NCBI GenBank assembly: GCA_963575745.1
Contig: CAUYUJ010014200.1
Span: 247,072 to 311,071 of the forward strand
Direction: 5' to 3'
Length of the DNA: 64,000 bases
Source: Prorocentrum cordatum
Lineage: Eukaryota; Sar; Dinophyceae; Prorocentrales; Prorocentraceae
Made by a program: the position numbers and the translations under genes. Shown one piece after another: positions 20,610-32,463 of this stretch. Position 1 is the first letter of the stretch; each line of letters opens with the position of its first letter. Below the pieces are notes generated by a model. The model ran no database searches, was not told where the DNA came from, and saw only the letters and a program-made list of their open reading frames with translations.

Positions 20610-20660
20610 AGGAGGAGGAGGAGGAGGAGGAGGAGGAGGATGAGGAGGAGAGGAGAACGA
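20508..20660 (+). repeat. (GGA)n-(GGAGCA)n-(GGA)n array
   Basis: GGA triplets flank a 60-bp GGAGCA hexamer block on the + strand. Confidence 0.9.
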
Positions 20661-20899
20661 GGAGGACCACCTCCCCATCCTCGCTTCTCTCCCATGCTAC
20701 CTATTGTAGTGGTGGTGGAGACTTGGCCCATCACGCAGCGGCGACGGGGGCCTCGAGAGCCCACTGCGCCCAGGCATCGGCCGTTCGCGCCGCGGGGCCG
20801 CCCATCTCGTGGCCGCTCTCTCGGCGTCGGGTCGCCGATGCCAGGTCGACTTCCCCATATCGGCGCTGGCAGCTGGGGGCTCGGGATTTCCGCCCACCC

Positions 20900-20985
20900 T
20901 CCTCCCCCCTCCACCCCCCCTCGTCCCCCCCCCCTCCCCCCTCCTTTCCCCCCCCCCCCCTTCCTCCTCCTCCCCCTCCACAATT
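20900..20985 (+). repeat. Poly-pyrimidine (C-run) stretch
   Basis: Long runs of C broken by T and TCC on the + strand. Confidence 0.8.
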
Positions 20986-21339
20986 ACTCAATATGAATAC
21001 TACTCTCCCTCTTCCCCTGATGGCGTGCTGGGAGTAGCCGACCCCCCCCGCGTACTGTTTTTTACACACAGGATTCCCGGGAGTTGGGTTTTCGCCTGCG
21101 TTTTTTTTCAAAATGCTGCTCTCGCTGAGGCGCCGGCCTCATTTCTGCTCCCGAATCGTTCCGAATCGTGCTCCCGCTGCAGCGTGGGCCTCATTTTCGG
21201 ATCGGTGTTTTGCCTCCGTCGTTCAGGATGGCGTTCTCGCCCCAGCGCGGGCCTCTTTCTCGCGCGCCCATCCGCCCGCCACCACCGCGCCGCATCACGC
21301 CCCGCCCCGCCGCACGCACACCCACCGCCACTTCCACCC

Positions 21340-21503
21340 ACCAACGCACGCACGCACGCACGCGCACCACCACCGCGCACCGCCACCACCACCGCACTAC
21401 CCCACCCACCACCACCACGCTACACCGCGTCACACCACATCACACGCGCGCACACACAGACACACACGCACGCACGCACGCGCGCACGCACACACACAGA
21501 TAC

Positions 21504-21594
<91 letters not shown>

Positions 21595-21830
21595 CCACGC
21601 ACACCACACACACACACCACCACCACCGCCATCACGCACGTACGCACCTGGCCACCACCCCACCGACGCCACACCACGTCACACCACAGCACACGCGCAC
21701 ACACGCACACACACACATACACACCCACCACCACAACAACCACAACCACGCACACACGCACGCACGCACGCGCACCACCACCCACTACGCACACGCGCGC
21801 GGAGCCACAGGTCCGCTACGACACGCGTCC
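21340..21830 (+). repeat. (CA)n/(CACG)n microsatellite cluster
   Basis: CACA, CACG and CCACC words dominate about 490 bp, including an uninterrupted (CACG)n block at 21540-21595. Frames through it read His/Thr/Ala or Cys/Val repeats. Confidence 0.9.
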
Positions 21831-21965
21831 GCGGATAGAGAAAATCAGCGCCATGGTAAGGGATGGGAGGGAGGGGTAGGATGTCAGATGTTGACGCGAG
21901 CGCACCTAACTTGTCCCTCCCCCCTCCCCCCTCCCCCCTCCTCCCTCCTCCCTCCTCCCTTGCAG

Positions 21966-22085
21966 GGTCGCCTGGGTGCCGACTGCGCTCTGGGGCATCG
22001 GGCACACAGGCGAGGGCTGGCGCCGCGCCGCGGGCGGCGACTGCGCAGTCCCGCGAGCGCAGCCCGCCCCCCCCCCTGGGGGCGA
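21966..22085 (+). CDS. Candidate exon after a strong acceptor
   Basis: A 60-bp pyrimidine tract (CCTCCC repeats) ends TTGCAG at 21965. In one frame the next 34 codons are almost all G/C-ending and read VAWVPTALWGIGHTGEGWRR then AAGGDCAVPRAQPA. No family is recognised and there is no clear donor. It lies downstream of the helicase exons on the same strand, so it could be one of that gene's later exons, but the peptide does not prove it. Confidence 0.3.
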
Positions 22086-22390
22086 CGCACCCGGCGATAG
22101 GGGGGTGGTGGCAGCCTCGCGGGGGCGGTCGCTACTGGGCGCGCGCTGCGTTTTTGCCAGGTCGACTTCCCCCCAGCGTCAGTCCTCCCCCGCACTGCGG
22201 GCCGGCAGGAACACGCTTCCGGGACGCGCTGCCACTTGAGGCAGGGCCTTGCGACGACGTTTGCCCCCGCATCTGGGGGAGGACGCTGGCCTGCCCTTGG
22301 TTGCCGGCTTCCGATCTGAAGCCCAGAGCAGGCCGGGCCCACGTCCCCGAATGGGCGTACCCGAAAGTCGTTTCGTTTGTGTGCCATCTT

Positions 22391-24092
22391 CTTTTTCCCA
22401 ACCCTCCTGCGTTGGGTACTCGTTTTGAATAGAGCACTGCGGTCTCCACCTTCCTTCCTTCCCGCCCCCCCCCCTCTCTTCCCTCCTCCTCTCCTCTCTT
22501 GCTTGCCTTCTCCTCCTCTCTTCTCTTCTCTTGCCTTTTACGTCATCTCTGGGGGGCTGCGATCTGCGGAACTGTCACCACTTTCGAGGGCTGCTGGTGG
22601 GTCCAGCGGAGTGAGGCACCACGGGGATTCAGATTAGACCTCGCCATCCCTGGGGGGGGGGGCTGCGATCTGTGAAACTGTCGCCACTTTCGAGGGCTGC
22701 TGGGGGGGCCAGCGGAAGACCTCGCCATCTCTGGGGCTGCGATCTGTGAAACTGTCGCCACTTTCGAGGGCTGCTGGTGGGTCCAGCGGAGTGAGGCACC
22801 ACGGGGATTCAGATTAGACCTCGCCATCTCTGGGGGGCTGCGATCTGTGAAACTGTCGCCACTTTCGAGGGCTGCTGGTGGGTCCAGCGGAGTGAGGCAC
22901 CACGGGGATTCAGATTAGACCTCGCCATCCGTGGGGGGCTGCGATCTGTGAAACTGTCGCCACTTTCGAGGGCTGCTGGTGGGTCCAGCGGAGTGGGCAC
23001 CACGGGGATTCAGATTAGACCTCGCCATCCCTGGGGGGCATCTGCGCCACGGGCTGACTTTGACCTCGCCATCCCTGGGGGGCTGCGATCTGCTGGGAGG
23101 TGCTGGTGGGCACCACGGGGATGACCTCGCCAGGCTGCGATCTGTGAAACTGTCGCCACTTTCGAGGGCTGCTGGTGGGTCCAGCGGAGTGAGGCACCAC
23201 GGGGACTCAGATTAGACCTCGCCATCTCTGGGGGGCTGCGATCTGTGAAACTGTCGCCACTTTCGAGGGCTGCTGGGGTGGCCAGCGGAGTGACGCCCTA
23301 CGGGGACTCAGATTAGACCTCGCCACCCCTGGGGGGCTGCGATCAGCGAAACAGTCGCCACTTTCGAGGGCTGCTGGGGTGGCCAGCGGAGTGACGCCCC
23401 ACGGGGACTCATACTAGACCTCGCCATCTCTGGGGGGCTGCGATCTGTGAAACTGTCGCCACTTTCGAGGGGTGCTGGGGTGGCCAGCGGAGTGACGTCA
23501 TACGGGGATTCAGATTAGACTTCGCCATCCCTGGAGGGCTGCGATCTGTGAAAATGTGTCATTTCCCGCGGGCCGCCCGCAGACCTGGCGGCGCGCCTGC
23601 GAACGTTCAGCTCCCGCACTAAATGTGCAGGGATGAGGCGGAGAAGCTAGCGGGCGAGCTAAGTCTCGCTCGCTTCTTGCACTTACTATAAGCAGGTTTG
23701 AGCCTGTGGAACGCTGCGACGACATGGCGCAGGCAGCGCTCAGTGTTTAGCGTGTACCTGAAAACGCGGCGCTTTTCTGTCTCCCCCCGCCACCTTCATT
23801 GTCGTCCTATTCCCCGCTTCGCCTGCTCCATGCATGCTGCTGCTGCCGCGATGGCCTTTCGCCCCCCCATTCCATCCTCCTCCTGCCCCTCGTTCCCGTC
23901 CCCGTTCTTCTTCGAGCCTGGGGCCTGGATCCTCGTTCTTTCGATCGTCGTCCTGTGAGTCGTGCAACGCATGCGCGTCCCATGTAGATTGCGTAACAAA
24001 TCACCGTGTCTACATTGTCGTTGATCCTGCCAATGTTGGCCTACTCCTCTTGCCACTTGATGCACATGGGTTGGGTACGTCGCAGGGTAATG
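22391..24092 (+). repeat. Segmental duplication, unit 1
   Basis: Starts CTTTTTCCCAACCCTCCTGC and ends near GTACGTCGCAGGGTAAT. In order it holds a TCC/TTCC tract, a block of 101-bp satellite, then unique-looking DNA with TGAGTCGTGCAAC and CACTTGATGC words. The same order recurs at 24541-25946. Confidence 0.75.
22550..23555 (+). repeat. 101-bp satellite, array 1 (about 10 units)
   Basis: Units read GGGGGGCTGCGATCTGTGAA, CTGTCGCCACTTTCGAGGGC, TGCTGGTGGGTCCAGCGGAG, TGAGGCACCACGGGGATTCA, GATTAGACCTCGCCATCCCT. Unit starts near 22737, 22838 and 22939 give a period of 101. Some units are truncated (22672-22737, 23030-23130). Confidence 0.9.
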
Positions 24093-24540
24093 TTGCCAAG
24101 ACGTGCGCGAAGAGTGTGCGCGAAGAGATTGTCCGGATTGCGGTGCGTACCTCCGTGCTCAGACACCACGCGCAGCTGTGATATTGGAAAACAACAGCGC
24201 TAAGATGCGTCTTTGCCTCCAGGGCCCTCCGCTGAGACCCTTGTGACCCCGCGGGCTTGTGCCGTTGACCCGAGGGACTTGCGTCGTGGGTTCGAGGGTT
24301 CATGTCGTTGGTCTCGGGGCCGTATGCCCATACCCGATCGGGTTCACGTGCGCCCTTCCCGACGCGGCCGCCGTCGGTCGGTCCATCTTGAAGGGTCATG
24401 TGCCCAATAAGAGGGATCCACTGTGCCCAACAATTGTTGCGCCGTGTCCAAATTGGATCCCGCAGCGGTGCCCAAACAGGTTTGTGGAGTTGCGTTGTGC
24501 CCAAAGCTGGTTCGGATGCGTGGATGCTCCTCGCTGTTTG
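24093..24540. other. Spacer between duplication units, no gene
   Basis: Contains a short GTGCCCAA(A/C)(A/C) repeat near 24400-24510. No coding evidence. Confidence 0.4.
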
Positions 24541-25946
24541 CTTTTTCCCAACCTTCCTGCGTTGGGTACTCGTCTTGAATAGAGCACTCCGGTCTCCACC
24601 TTCCTTCCTTCCCGCCTCCTCCTCCTCTCTTCCCTCTTCCTCTCCTCTCTTGCTTCCCTTCTCCGCCTCTCTTCGCTCCTCCTCTTCTCTCTTGCATCCC
24701 TTCTCCTCTCTTCGCTCCTCCTCTGTTGCTTCCCTTCTCCTCCTCTCTTCGCTCCTCCTCTTCTCTTGCCTTTTACGTCATCCCTTTGGGGCTGCGATCT
24801 GTGAAACTGTCGCCACTTTCGAGGGCTGCTGGTGGGTCCAGCGGAGTGAGGCACCACGCAGATTCAGATTAGACCTCGCCATCCCTGGGGGGCTGCGATC
24901 TGCGAAACTGTCGCCACTTTCGAGGGCTGCTGGTGGGTCCAGCGGAGTGAGGCACCACGCAGATTCAGATTAGACCTCGCCATCCCTGGGGGGCTGCGAT
25001 CTGCGAAACTTGTCGCCACTTTCGAGGGCTGCTGGTGGGTCCAGCGGAGTGAGGCACCACGCAGATTCAGATTAGACCTCGACTTTCGAGGGCTGCTGGT
25101 GGGTCCAGCGGAGTGAGGCACCACGCAGATTCAGATTAGACCTCGCCATCCCTGGGGGGCTGCGATCTGCGACACTGACGCCACATTCGAGGGCTGCTGG
25201 TTGCGAAACTGTCGCCACATTCGAGGGCTGCTGGTGGGTCCAGCGGGGTGAGGCACCACGCAGATTCAGATTAGACCTCGCCATCCCTGGGGGGCTGCGA
25301 TCTGCGAAACTGTCGCCACATTCGAGGGCTGCTGGTGGGTCCAGCGGAGTGAGGCACCACGCAGATTCAGATTAGACCTCGCCATCCCTGGGGGTCTGCG
25401 ATCTGCGAAACGGTCACCACTTTCGAGGGTTCACCGGCAGACCTTGCGGAGAATCTGCGGAAGTTCAGTTCCCGCACTGCAACATGCAGGAAGGAGGCAG
25501 AGAAGCTGGCTCGCGAGCTAGGTCTCGATCGCTTCCTGCACTAGATATAAACAGGTATGATCCTGTGGACAGGCAGCAGGCATGCGTTGACCGAGCTCCT
25601 GCAAAAACGAAACAGTCTCTTGCTTCCTCCCTCCTCTTTCATCATCGCCGTCCTAGTCCTCCTGTTACCTTATGCATTCATGGTGCTGCTGCTGCGATGG
25701 CTCCTCGCCCCTTCCTACTGGGTTCGTCCTTCTCCTGTCCCTCGTTCCCGCCCCCGCTATTGTTTAACAAGCCTTGAGACATACTCCCCGTCTTATCGAT
25801 TGCTGTTCTGTGAGTCGTGCAACATTACGCATCCCATGTAGGTCGCACTACAAATCGCCGCGCCTGCACTGTCACGGTTCCTGCTAATGTTTCCCTACTC
25901 CGCTTGCCACTTGATGCCATCGGGCCGGGTACGTCGCAGGGTAATT
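24541..25946 (+). repeat. Segmental duplication, unit 2
   Basis: CTTTTTCCCAACCTTCCTGC to CGTCGCAGGGTAAT, collinear with 22391-24092 but about 300 bp shorter, mainly because it holds fewer satellite units. Confidence 0.75.
24785..25430 (+). repeat. 101-bp satellite, array 2 (about 6 units)
   Basis: Same monomer as array 1, but with the diagnostic CACCACGCAGATTCAGATTA in place of CACCACGGGGATTCAGATTA in essentially every unit. This points to separate homogenisation of the two arrays. Confidence 0.9.
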
Positions 25947-26124
25947 TTTTCGGATGGGGCAACTTGTGGGCACCGATTTTCCTGTGGGGGGAAACATATT
26001 TCCCATCCATCCTGTGATGTTGAGTCCTCGTTTCAAAGCGACAGTGCCCCGCGTTCCTCTGCTCTCCTCTCCTCCTCCCCTCCTCCTCCCCCTTTTCCCT
26101 ATGCAGTTTGCATGCGTACCTCCC

Positions 26125-27285
26125 GCCTAGTACAGCGTTCCGTGGCCCCACAGGGAGCTCCAACGAAAGGCCCAGTGGCGCAGATCACATGCGGTTCCTG
26201 CCCCAAGTACAGCACTTCGTGGCGCCATAGGGAGCTCCGCCGAAGGTCCCAGTGGCGCAGTTCGCATACGCTTCCTGCGCCCAGTGCAGCGCTTCATGGC
26301 CCCATAGGGAGCTCCGCCGAAGGTCCCAGTGGAAGATCTTGCACGCAGTTCAGTACAGCGCTTCGTGGCCCAATAGGGAGCTCCACCGAAGGTCCCACTC
26401 GCGCCGTTCGCAATTGGTTCCTGCGCTTTGTGGCGCCACAAGGAGCTCCACCGAAGGTCCGGGTGGCGCAGTTCGCACGCGGTTTCTGCGCCCAGTACAA
26501 CGCTTCTTGGCCCCATGGGGAGCTCCACTGGAGGTCCCAGTGGCGCAGTTCGCATGCGCTTCCTGCGTCCAGTACAGCGTTTCGTGGCCCGACAGGGGGC
26601 CCCACCGAAGGTCCCAGCGTTGCAGTTCACATGCGTTTCCTGCGCCCAGTACAGTGTCCCGTGGCCCCTCCACAAGAGGTCCCAGCGTTGCAGTTCGCAT
26701 GCGGTTCCTGCGCCCAGTACAGCGCTTCGTGGCCCCGTAGGGAGCTCCACCGAAGGCCCCACTGGCGGAGTTCTCATACGTTTCCTGCGCCCAGTACAGC
26801 TCTTCGTGACCGCATAGCGAGCTCCACCGAAGGTCCCAGTGGCACCGGTCGCATGCGCCCAGTACAGCGCTTCGTGGCCCCATAGGGAGCTCCACAGAAG
26901 GTCCCAGTGGCGCCGTTCTCATACGGTAATTGCACCCAGTACAGCGCTTCGTGGCCCCATGGGGAGTTCCACCGAAGGTCCCAGTGGCGCAGTTCGCGTG
27001 CGGTTCCTGTGCCCAGTACAGCGCATCGTGGCCCCATAGGGAGCTCCACCCGAAGGCCCCAGTGGCGCAATTCGCACACGCTTCCTGCGCCCAGTTCAAG
27101 GCTTCATGGCCCCATAGGGAGCTCCACCGAAGGTCCCAGTGGCGCAGTTCGCATGCGCTTCCTGCGCTCAGTACAACGCTTCCTGGCCTCACAGGGAGCT
27201 CCACCGGAGGTCCCAGTGACGCAGTTCGCATGCGGTTCCCCCGCCCAGTACACCGTTTCGTGGCCCCAGAGTAGCTCCACGGAAG
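26125..27285 (+). repeat. 77-bp satellite, about 15 units
   Basis: Units read CCCAGTACAGCGCTTCGTGG, CCCCATAGGGAGCTCCACCG, AAGGTCCCAGTGGCGCAGTT, CGCATGCGGTTCCTGCG. Length varies between about 60 and 80 bp, so no frame is kept through the array. Confidence 0.9.
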
Positions 27286-27645
27286 ACGATACCACCAGCT
27301 GCGGTACTCACAGTTGCATCTGGTTGGGTTCTTCGACCGGCAATTCTGTTGGTTGGGGAACATCTTGAAGGACGCGGCCGGCCAATTCAAGCATTAATTC
27401 CAGGCGCCATACGGGCCTCCTTTTGGACACGAGGGGTCCACTCGAACGGTGGATTGCCAAGACCCCGTGTCAGTGCAGCGCTGTGGCGCGCCGTGATGGC
27501 GCCGTGTCGCAACGGCGTTGCAAAGATGGCGCCCGAGGGCCCCGTAGAGGGAGCGTTGAGAGTATTGGGCAAACAAGAATCGGGGCCAGGGAGGTATTGG
27601 GCAAACAAGGGATGGGGGCACGACGGCATCGAGCAAACTAGAAAG

Positions 27646-27860
27646 GTAAATGAAGTCAGCAAATCGCGCCGTGTCGCCAATGCATTGCCGATGCGGCTCG
27701 TGCGGGGCCCGATGTTCTGCCAGCCGAAGTGGCCGATGCGTCGTCGTCGTTGCCGACGCATCGCTGGTGCAACGCCGATGCAACGCCGATGCACCGCCGA
27801 CGTGTCGGCGATGCGGCGCGATTCTCCGACCCCGTCTACTCCGACCCCATCTAGGAGGCC
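27646..27860. mobile_element. MITE-E copy 1
   Basis: The right end, GATTCTCCGACCCCGTCTAC then TCCGACCCCATCTAGGAGGC, matches in inverse the more decayed left end (AAATCGCGCCGTGTCGCCAA). The interior consists of GCCGATGC/GCATCGCC words. It is aligned end to end with 32464-32697. Confidence 0.65.
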
Positions 27861-28184
27861 TAACTTTCCTTCCTCGGGCAAATCTTTTATCGTCATCGTC
27901 ATTGACCATCCTCATTGATCATCGTCATCATAACTGGGAAAAAGCTTTTATCATCCCCGCCAAGACCCCGAACTTTACTATCCCAGGGGGCTCATGATCG
28001 CCCGTGGACGGTGCATGGAGCCTTCACTTTCCTGCAGCCGTTGCCCCTCGTCGCACCACCAGGCGTGTCGTCATCGGGCCCCCCGCGCGGTCGCGGTGTG
28101 CGGCGGCGGGGCAGGCCGCGCGGCTGACCCGGGGGCGGGCGCGCGCTCGGTTGCACCGCCTTGGCGCAGACTGCGGGTTCCCCC

Positions 28185-28268
28185 CCCCCCCCCCCGAACG
28201 CTCACTGGCTAGGGGGAACTGGCCCGCGCGCCCCCGCGTACGCTCACTGGCTAGGGGGAACTGGCCGA
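28185..28268 (+). repeat. Two-copy tandem repeat of about 40 bp
   Basis: CGCTCACTGGCTAGGGGGAA then CTGGCC occurs at about 28199 and 28240. Confidence 0.7.
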
Positions 28269-30715
28269 CGTGCAGGAGTGTGAAAAGATAGTATATTCAA
28301 GAACCTTGCCCCATTCCGCCAGTCCCCATGTGAGTCAGGAATCCAAGTGATGTCTGGTTGGACCGCTATCATCGACATCCCCTGCAACGTCGACACCGCC
28401 ATTGTCATCATCATCGTCGTAAGCATCATCGTTATCATACCCATAACCTCACATGATCTTTATCGTCGCTAGCGGAAGCAAGCCACGAGTTTACCACTCT
28501 ATTCCCCTTTTTTTTTTTCTTCTGGTCGCCACGTGCGGCATCCAAGAAAGGGCCTCGCCTTCGAGGGTCGAAGGAGTCGAGTCGGTGCCCCCTCCTCGGC
28601 GGAAGGCGGCGGAGGGTGGCGGAAGCCACACGAGGCCGCCTCCGCCGCCGGAAGCAGGCGGGAGCTCGGCAGTGTAACCAGATGCCTTTCAAGAGATGGC
28701 CGCGTGCTTGGGTCAGGGTTCTTTGAGAACGCCTCGCGGCTCTTGCGCCTGCAAGGGAGGTGTCGTTCGGGCGGGCTGGGCGTGTCGCCACTGGTGTCGG
28801 CAACGGAGCTGGGCGCATGAAACAGTTGCACACGTGGATGGGCGGGCCCTTCTTAAGAATGTGATTGCAGCCGTGGATTGGAGAAGAGGGATGTGCTACA
28901 AGGTCGGCGGTTTCGTTTGTCACAGGCTTCTAACTCAGACACTAAGCCGGCAATAGAACACGGAAGTACACAATTGTCACCACATTCGCAACCAATTCTC
29001 AGTGCTACCCTAAAGCTACCAGTGAACATCTGTGGATTCTTGGGATTGGGGTCTACCGCTGTTTTGCACTGTGCGGATCTTGCCTGGACATTTCCGGACA
29101 CTCCGACTTACTGTCCCGGACAGTTGGCTATCATGTAACAGTTTCGTTCGGGAGATTGTTCAAAGAAATTTTGTGTGCCCAATGTTTTCCAGACACTTTT
29201 GCCCGGACAACCTGGTGTGCAGGACCGTATTCCCAGGCAGGATCGGCGTTCAGCGGCCATGGACGTTCGAGCGACCCCGCTCCGATGCGCTGTTCGATGA
29301 CATGACTCCTTATCAGCTCTCGGGTGCTATCACTGCTTGCTGCCTTGTTGCTATCTTCGGCCACGTGTTAGTGTTCTATGAATGCGTCGGCCGCTCTGGC
29401 GTATCGGGCTACCGGATGTGATTGGCTTCCTGCTAAAGCAACGTGTACCCCCAATTTGACCATGATGCCGCATTCCTTTGAATTGGGACACCTCACCAGC
29501 TTCGCGGATAGACGGCGGCCCGTTTTCGAAATAGGTCTTCCGCTCCACGGGTACTCAGGATACCGTGTTGCAGCGATGTTCAGAAGTCCCCCCGCGCCCG
29601 GCTCCCAGCGCCTCCTTGAGAACGAGCGCCCCCTCGGCTCGCCCGTCGGGCGAGCCTTGCCTTTGAACAGAAGTCGGCATCTCCCTCCGTCCTGCTACTT
29701 GCCAGGGCTGCGCAATAACCTGTAGCCTGATCGAGCAAGTCTCCGTCGAGGGAGCGGCCGCGTGAGCCAAGGCACAACGACACCCCTCGCCATTCCTTTT
29801 CCAGACGGGGCGTTGGAGGAGACTCATGCCTGGGCAAGAAAGGACACCCAGGCTGGTTGGACACTCGGCTCGAGGCAGTGGGCAGCTCCGCCACAGCCTC
29901 CAGTTGTAACTACCGCCGGCTTCGTTCTGGCCGATCCTGGCCGCCTAGTATTTGCCCTGGCCACGGCGAAGTACGCGAGGCATTTTGTCAGGAGGGGGGG
30001 GACCCTTTAGGCCATTGTCCCGAGCCTCGCGGAACGGAATACCGCAGTATGACCGAACCCGGGTGAGAGTTCAGCCAACACCTTTTTTCTCATACAGGAG
30101 CCGCAGTCATGCCGTGCAGGAGCTTAGAATTAGGTGTTCAGCATCACTCAGGAGGGAAAAGGATATACAGACAGAATTAATATTCGACCCCCAGGAAAAT
30201 ATGAGAAAATATGGGAAGTGGGGGAAAGACGACAACCAAGAACATATGGGAACACATAGGGAATCCTTTAATTTGTGTATTTATTTGTGTGTCCCAGGGC
30301 CCTTTCAGTCATGTTGAAAGGACTTTCTTCGGAGAGCACCACTCCGTCCGTGCAGCCGTTGTGCAGGCTGCAGGCCTGCGCCACTGCGTCCTCAGAACTC
30401 GTCAGAGAGAACCCCGTCTTTGGCACGACACCGCTGTCCAAGTGCAGTGATTTTGTGTTGAAGCTGCGAGACACGTGTGCATCGAGCTACTGCGAGAGCG
30501 TCGCTTCGGAAACGGCCCCTGCCCCACCCGTGTGAACTGTGCAGACGCACTCGCGCGGCGGGAGCTGAGGCGAGAGCCGACCCCTGAACACGACGATCCC
30601 TCTACCCTTGTAGCTTGTTTGAAGTTTTAGTATTCAGGGACTGTAAGTTCGCGGAGAAAACGGGTGAAACGCCTGGCTTGCCTTGCCGTCTCCTGGCGGA
30701 ACGACGGAGAGCGGC
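28269..30715. other. 2.4 kb of non-repetitive sequence, no gene confirmed
   Basis: Moderate GC and few repeats (a CATCATC patch at 28400-28430). Short frames of 60-160 codons occur on both strands without recognised motifs. A GC-rich patch at 28550-28680 is codon-like but ambiguous. This is the cleanest non-repeat stretch between 20 and 45 kb and is a place to look for undetected exons. Confidence 0.35.
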
Positions 30716-30735
30716 TACTTGCGATAATGAGGGCG

Positions 30736-30780
30736 GAGGAGGAGGAGGAGGAGGAGGAGGAGGAGGAGGAGGAGGAGCGG
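30736..30780 (+). repeat. (GGA)n
   Basis: About fourteen GGA triplets on the + strand. Confidence 0.85.
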
Positions 30781-30819
30781 GAAAGAGGAGGGCGCAGGAG
30801 GCTGTGGGACAGAGGGGGA

Positions 30820-31064
30820 CTGCGTGAGGCCGTGTGGTCGTGTGCGGCGCTTTTGCCGCGGCCATTCCGCAGCCCTGGGCGACGAGATCTGCGAACCCAC
30901 TGCCATCGTACATCCGGCCCCTTCCCCGCGCAGCGAAGTCATCCCGCACGAGATCCACGGCAGCGGGATCCGCGGGAGAAATTGCGGCATCCTGGCAGCG
31001 AAGCCCCGGCCAAAGATCCGTGGTGGGGCAGGCCTTGCGGGGAGCCAATGCTGTCTTATGAGGG
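30820..31064. other. Possible coding patch, strand undecided
   Basis: The + frame reads ALGDEICEPTAIVHPAPSPR. The minus frame reads LWPGLRCQDAAISPADPAAV and continues for 80 codons. Both look protein-like and neither matches a family I know. Confidence 0.2.
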
Positions 31065-31365
31065 TTTAGTCGCCTTTAGGGGCGCTCAGTGCCCCATTGG
31101 GTGGGCCTTCAGTGGCCCTTAGGGCCCAGAGTGGGCCTTAGTGGCCCTCAGTGGCGTCAGTGGTCCTTTGTGGCCCTGGGTGTCCCCTTAGTGCCCCTTA
31201 GTGGCCCTTAGTGAATAAATGGATGCCTCTAGTGGCCCTTAGGGGCACTGAGTTGCCCGCAGTGTTCCTATAGTGTCCCTTAGTGGCCCCTTTAGTGGCC
31301 CTTCAGTGGTCCCTCTAGTGGCCTCTAGTGGCCCTGAGTGGCCCTTAGTGGCCCTCATTCACCCC
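31065..31365 (+). repeat. 12-bp minisatellite CCCTTAGTGGCC
   Basis: About twenty imperfect copies of CCCTTAGTGGCC, varying to CCCTCAGTGG and CCTTTAGTGG. Confidence 0.85.
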
Positions 31366-31635
31366 CTTAATTAACAAATCCTTTGCCTTTCTTCCGAGGC
31401 CATCCCCTTCCCCCCATTTGCCCCCGCATTTGCAGATGATCCTCCTCCTCCTGCTCATCCTCGCCGCGCGGCGCTGCTTCGAACTTCCAGGAGACTCCGG
31501 GGGCCACCATGGGGCCACTGAAGCCTCTGGATCTGACCACTCTCGGGACGACATGCGCTCCCCGCAGAGGCTCTCTGACCGTGGTGGCGAGGTCGGCCAG
31601 ATGCTCCGCGGCGGCCACTGAGATCCGAAGAAGTA

Positions 31636-31795
31636 CAGTGCCGTTTTTAATATATGCTCCGCGTGCGATCATGTGTTAAAATGCAGGGCTTAGTATTAAA
31701 AGCAACGATGAGTTCATGCATACATGCATTCATAGATTCACCATGTATTAAAATCATCGATACTTAAAAAAACGATGTATTAAATTTTGCCCTGT
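31636..31795 (+). repeat. AT-rich dispersed repeat R2, copy 1
   Basis: CAGTGCCGTTTTTAATATAT and onward through GCAACGATGAGTTCATGCAT to GCCCTGT. It matches 38875-39041. It is unusual here for being AT-rich. No clear inverted ends. Confidence 0.75.
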
Positions 31796-31924
31796 AGCGT
31801 CACGCCGTGCAAGACCACGGCCGGAGCACTCGGCCCCACCTGCTTCTGCGCGGCTGCTCTCGGCCCCAGATCGGTCCATACAGGCAATTCTGGGCGTGAC
31901 GCTGGGCAGGATTGACGAGGACCT

Positions 31925-32045
31925 GTTCCTCCTCCTCCTCCTCCTCCTCCTCCTCCTCCTCCTCCTCCTCCTCCTCATCCTCCTCCTCCTCCCCCCCCTC
32001 CTCCCCCCTCTCCTCCTCCTCCTCCTTCCCCCTCCTCCTCGCCCT
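31925..32045 (-). repeat. (TCC)n array
   Basis: CTC/TCC triplets on the + strand with a few CCC and ATC interruptions. Confidence 0.9.
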
Positions 32046-32321
32046 CCCTCTCTGTGGGCGCTCCCGCCGTGCGCCCAGGAAAGATCGGTCCACGAATGTG
32101 CGTCGTGTCTGTCCTCAACGTCGCGCAGGATTGACATCCGCGGCCTGGGTGATCGTTCTTCGGGACCTCGGCAGGCGGTGGAAATGGATATGTGCGGGAA
32201 GGGGGTCCGCGGGGCACGGTTATTCATATCCAAAGCCTTCCGAGCCCCCCCAAGCGAATCTCCCAGGAGGAAGCTATCAGTCCCCACCGAGCGGCGTCCG
32301 CGGACCCCCCCCCCCCTGACA

Positions 32322-32445
32322 GAGCCCGACGCTGCGCGCGGGGAGGCGTTCACCGCGCGGCACCTCTCGCGGCTGCTGGAGTACGAGGCGGAGAGCCGGG
32401 TCCGGGCCGAGACGCTGAAGAAGGACCGCGGCCGAGCCTTTCAGG
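32322..32445 (+). CDS. Candidate exon, charged helical peptide
   Basis: After a run of C and the acceptor CTGACAG at 32320, about 43 codons, some 90% G/C-ending, read EPDAARGEAFTARHLSRLLE then YEAESRVRAETLKKDRGRAF. The peptide is charged and probably helical. No family is certain. Its strand and position would suit a C-terminal exon of the SNF2 helicase gene, since those proteins have helical extensions after motif VI, but I saw no decisive motif. The donor is not placed. Confidence 0.4.
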
Positions 32446-32463
32446 AAGACAGCTCTTCTAGGC

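Noticed and set aside
21340-21830. CRISPR-like spacing in the CACG/CA cluster
   Set aside because: Pure di- and tetranucleotide repeats with no unique spacers; the organism is eukaryotic.
23680-23700. TATA box (TATAAGCAGG, and TATAAACAGG at 25546)
   Set aside because: Dinoflagellate promoters are not known to use a TATA box and no gene starts downstream; mentioned only as a conserved word in the duplication.
26125-27285. 300-residue frames through the 77-bp satellite
   Set aside because: Unit length is variable and not a multiple of three; peptides are repeats of the monomer in shifting frames.
31436-31625. Signal-peptide-like + frame (MILLLLLILAARR) and a protein-like minus frame
   Set aside because: Both arise over the same 190 bp, including a CTC-rich patch; no splice borders or family support either.
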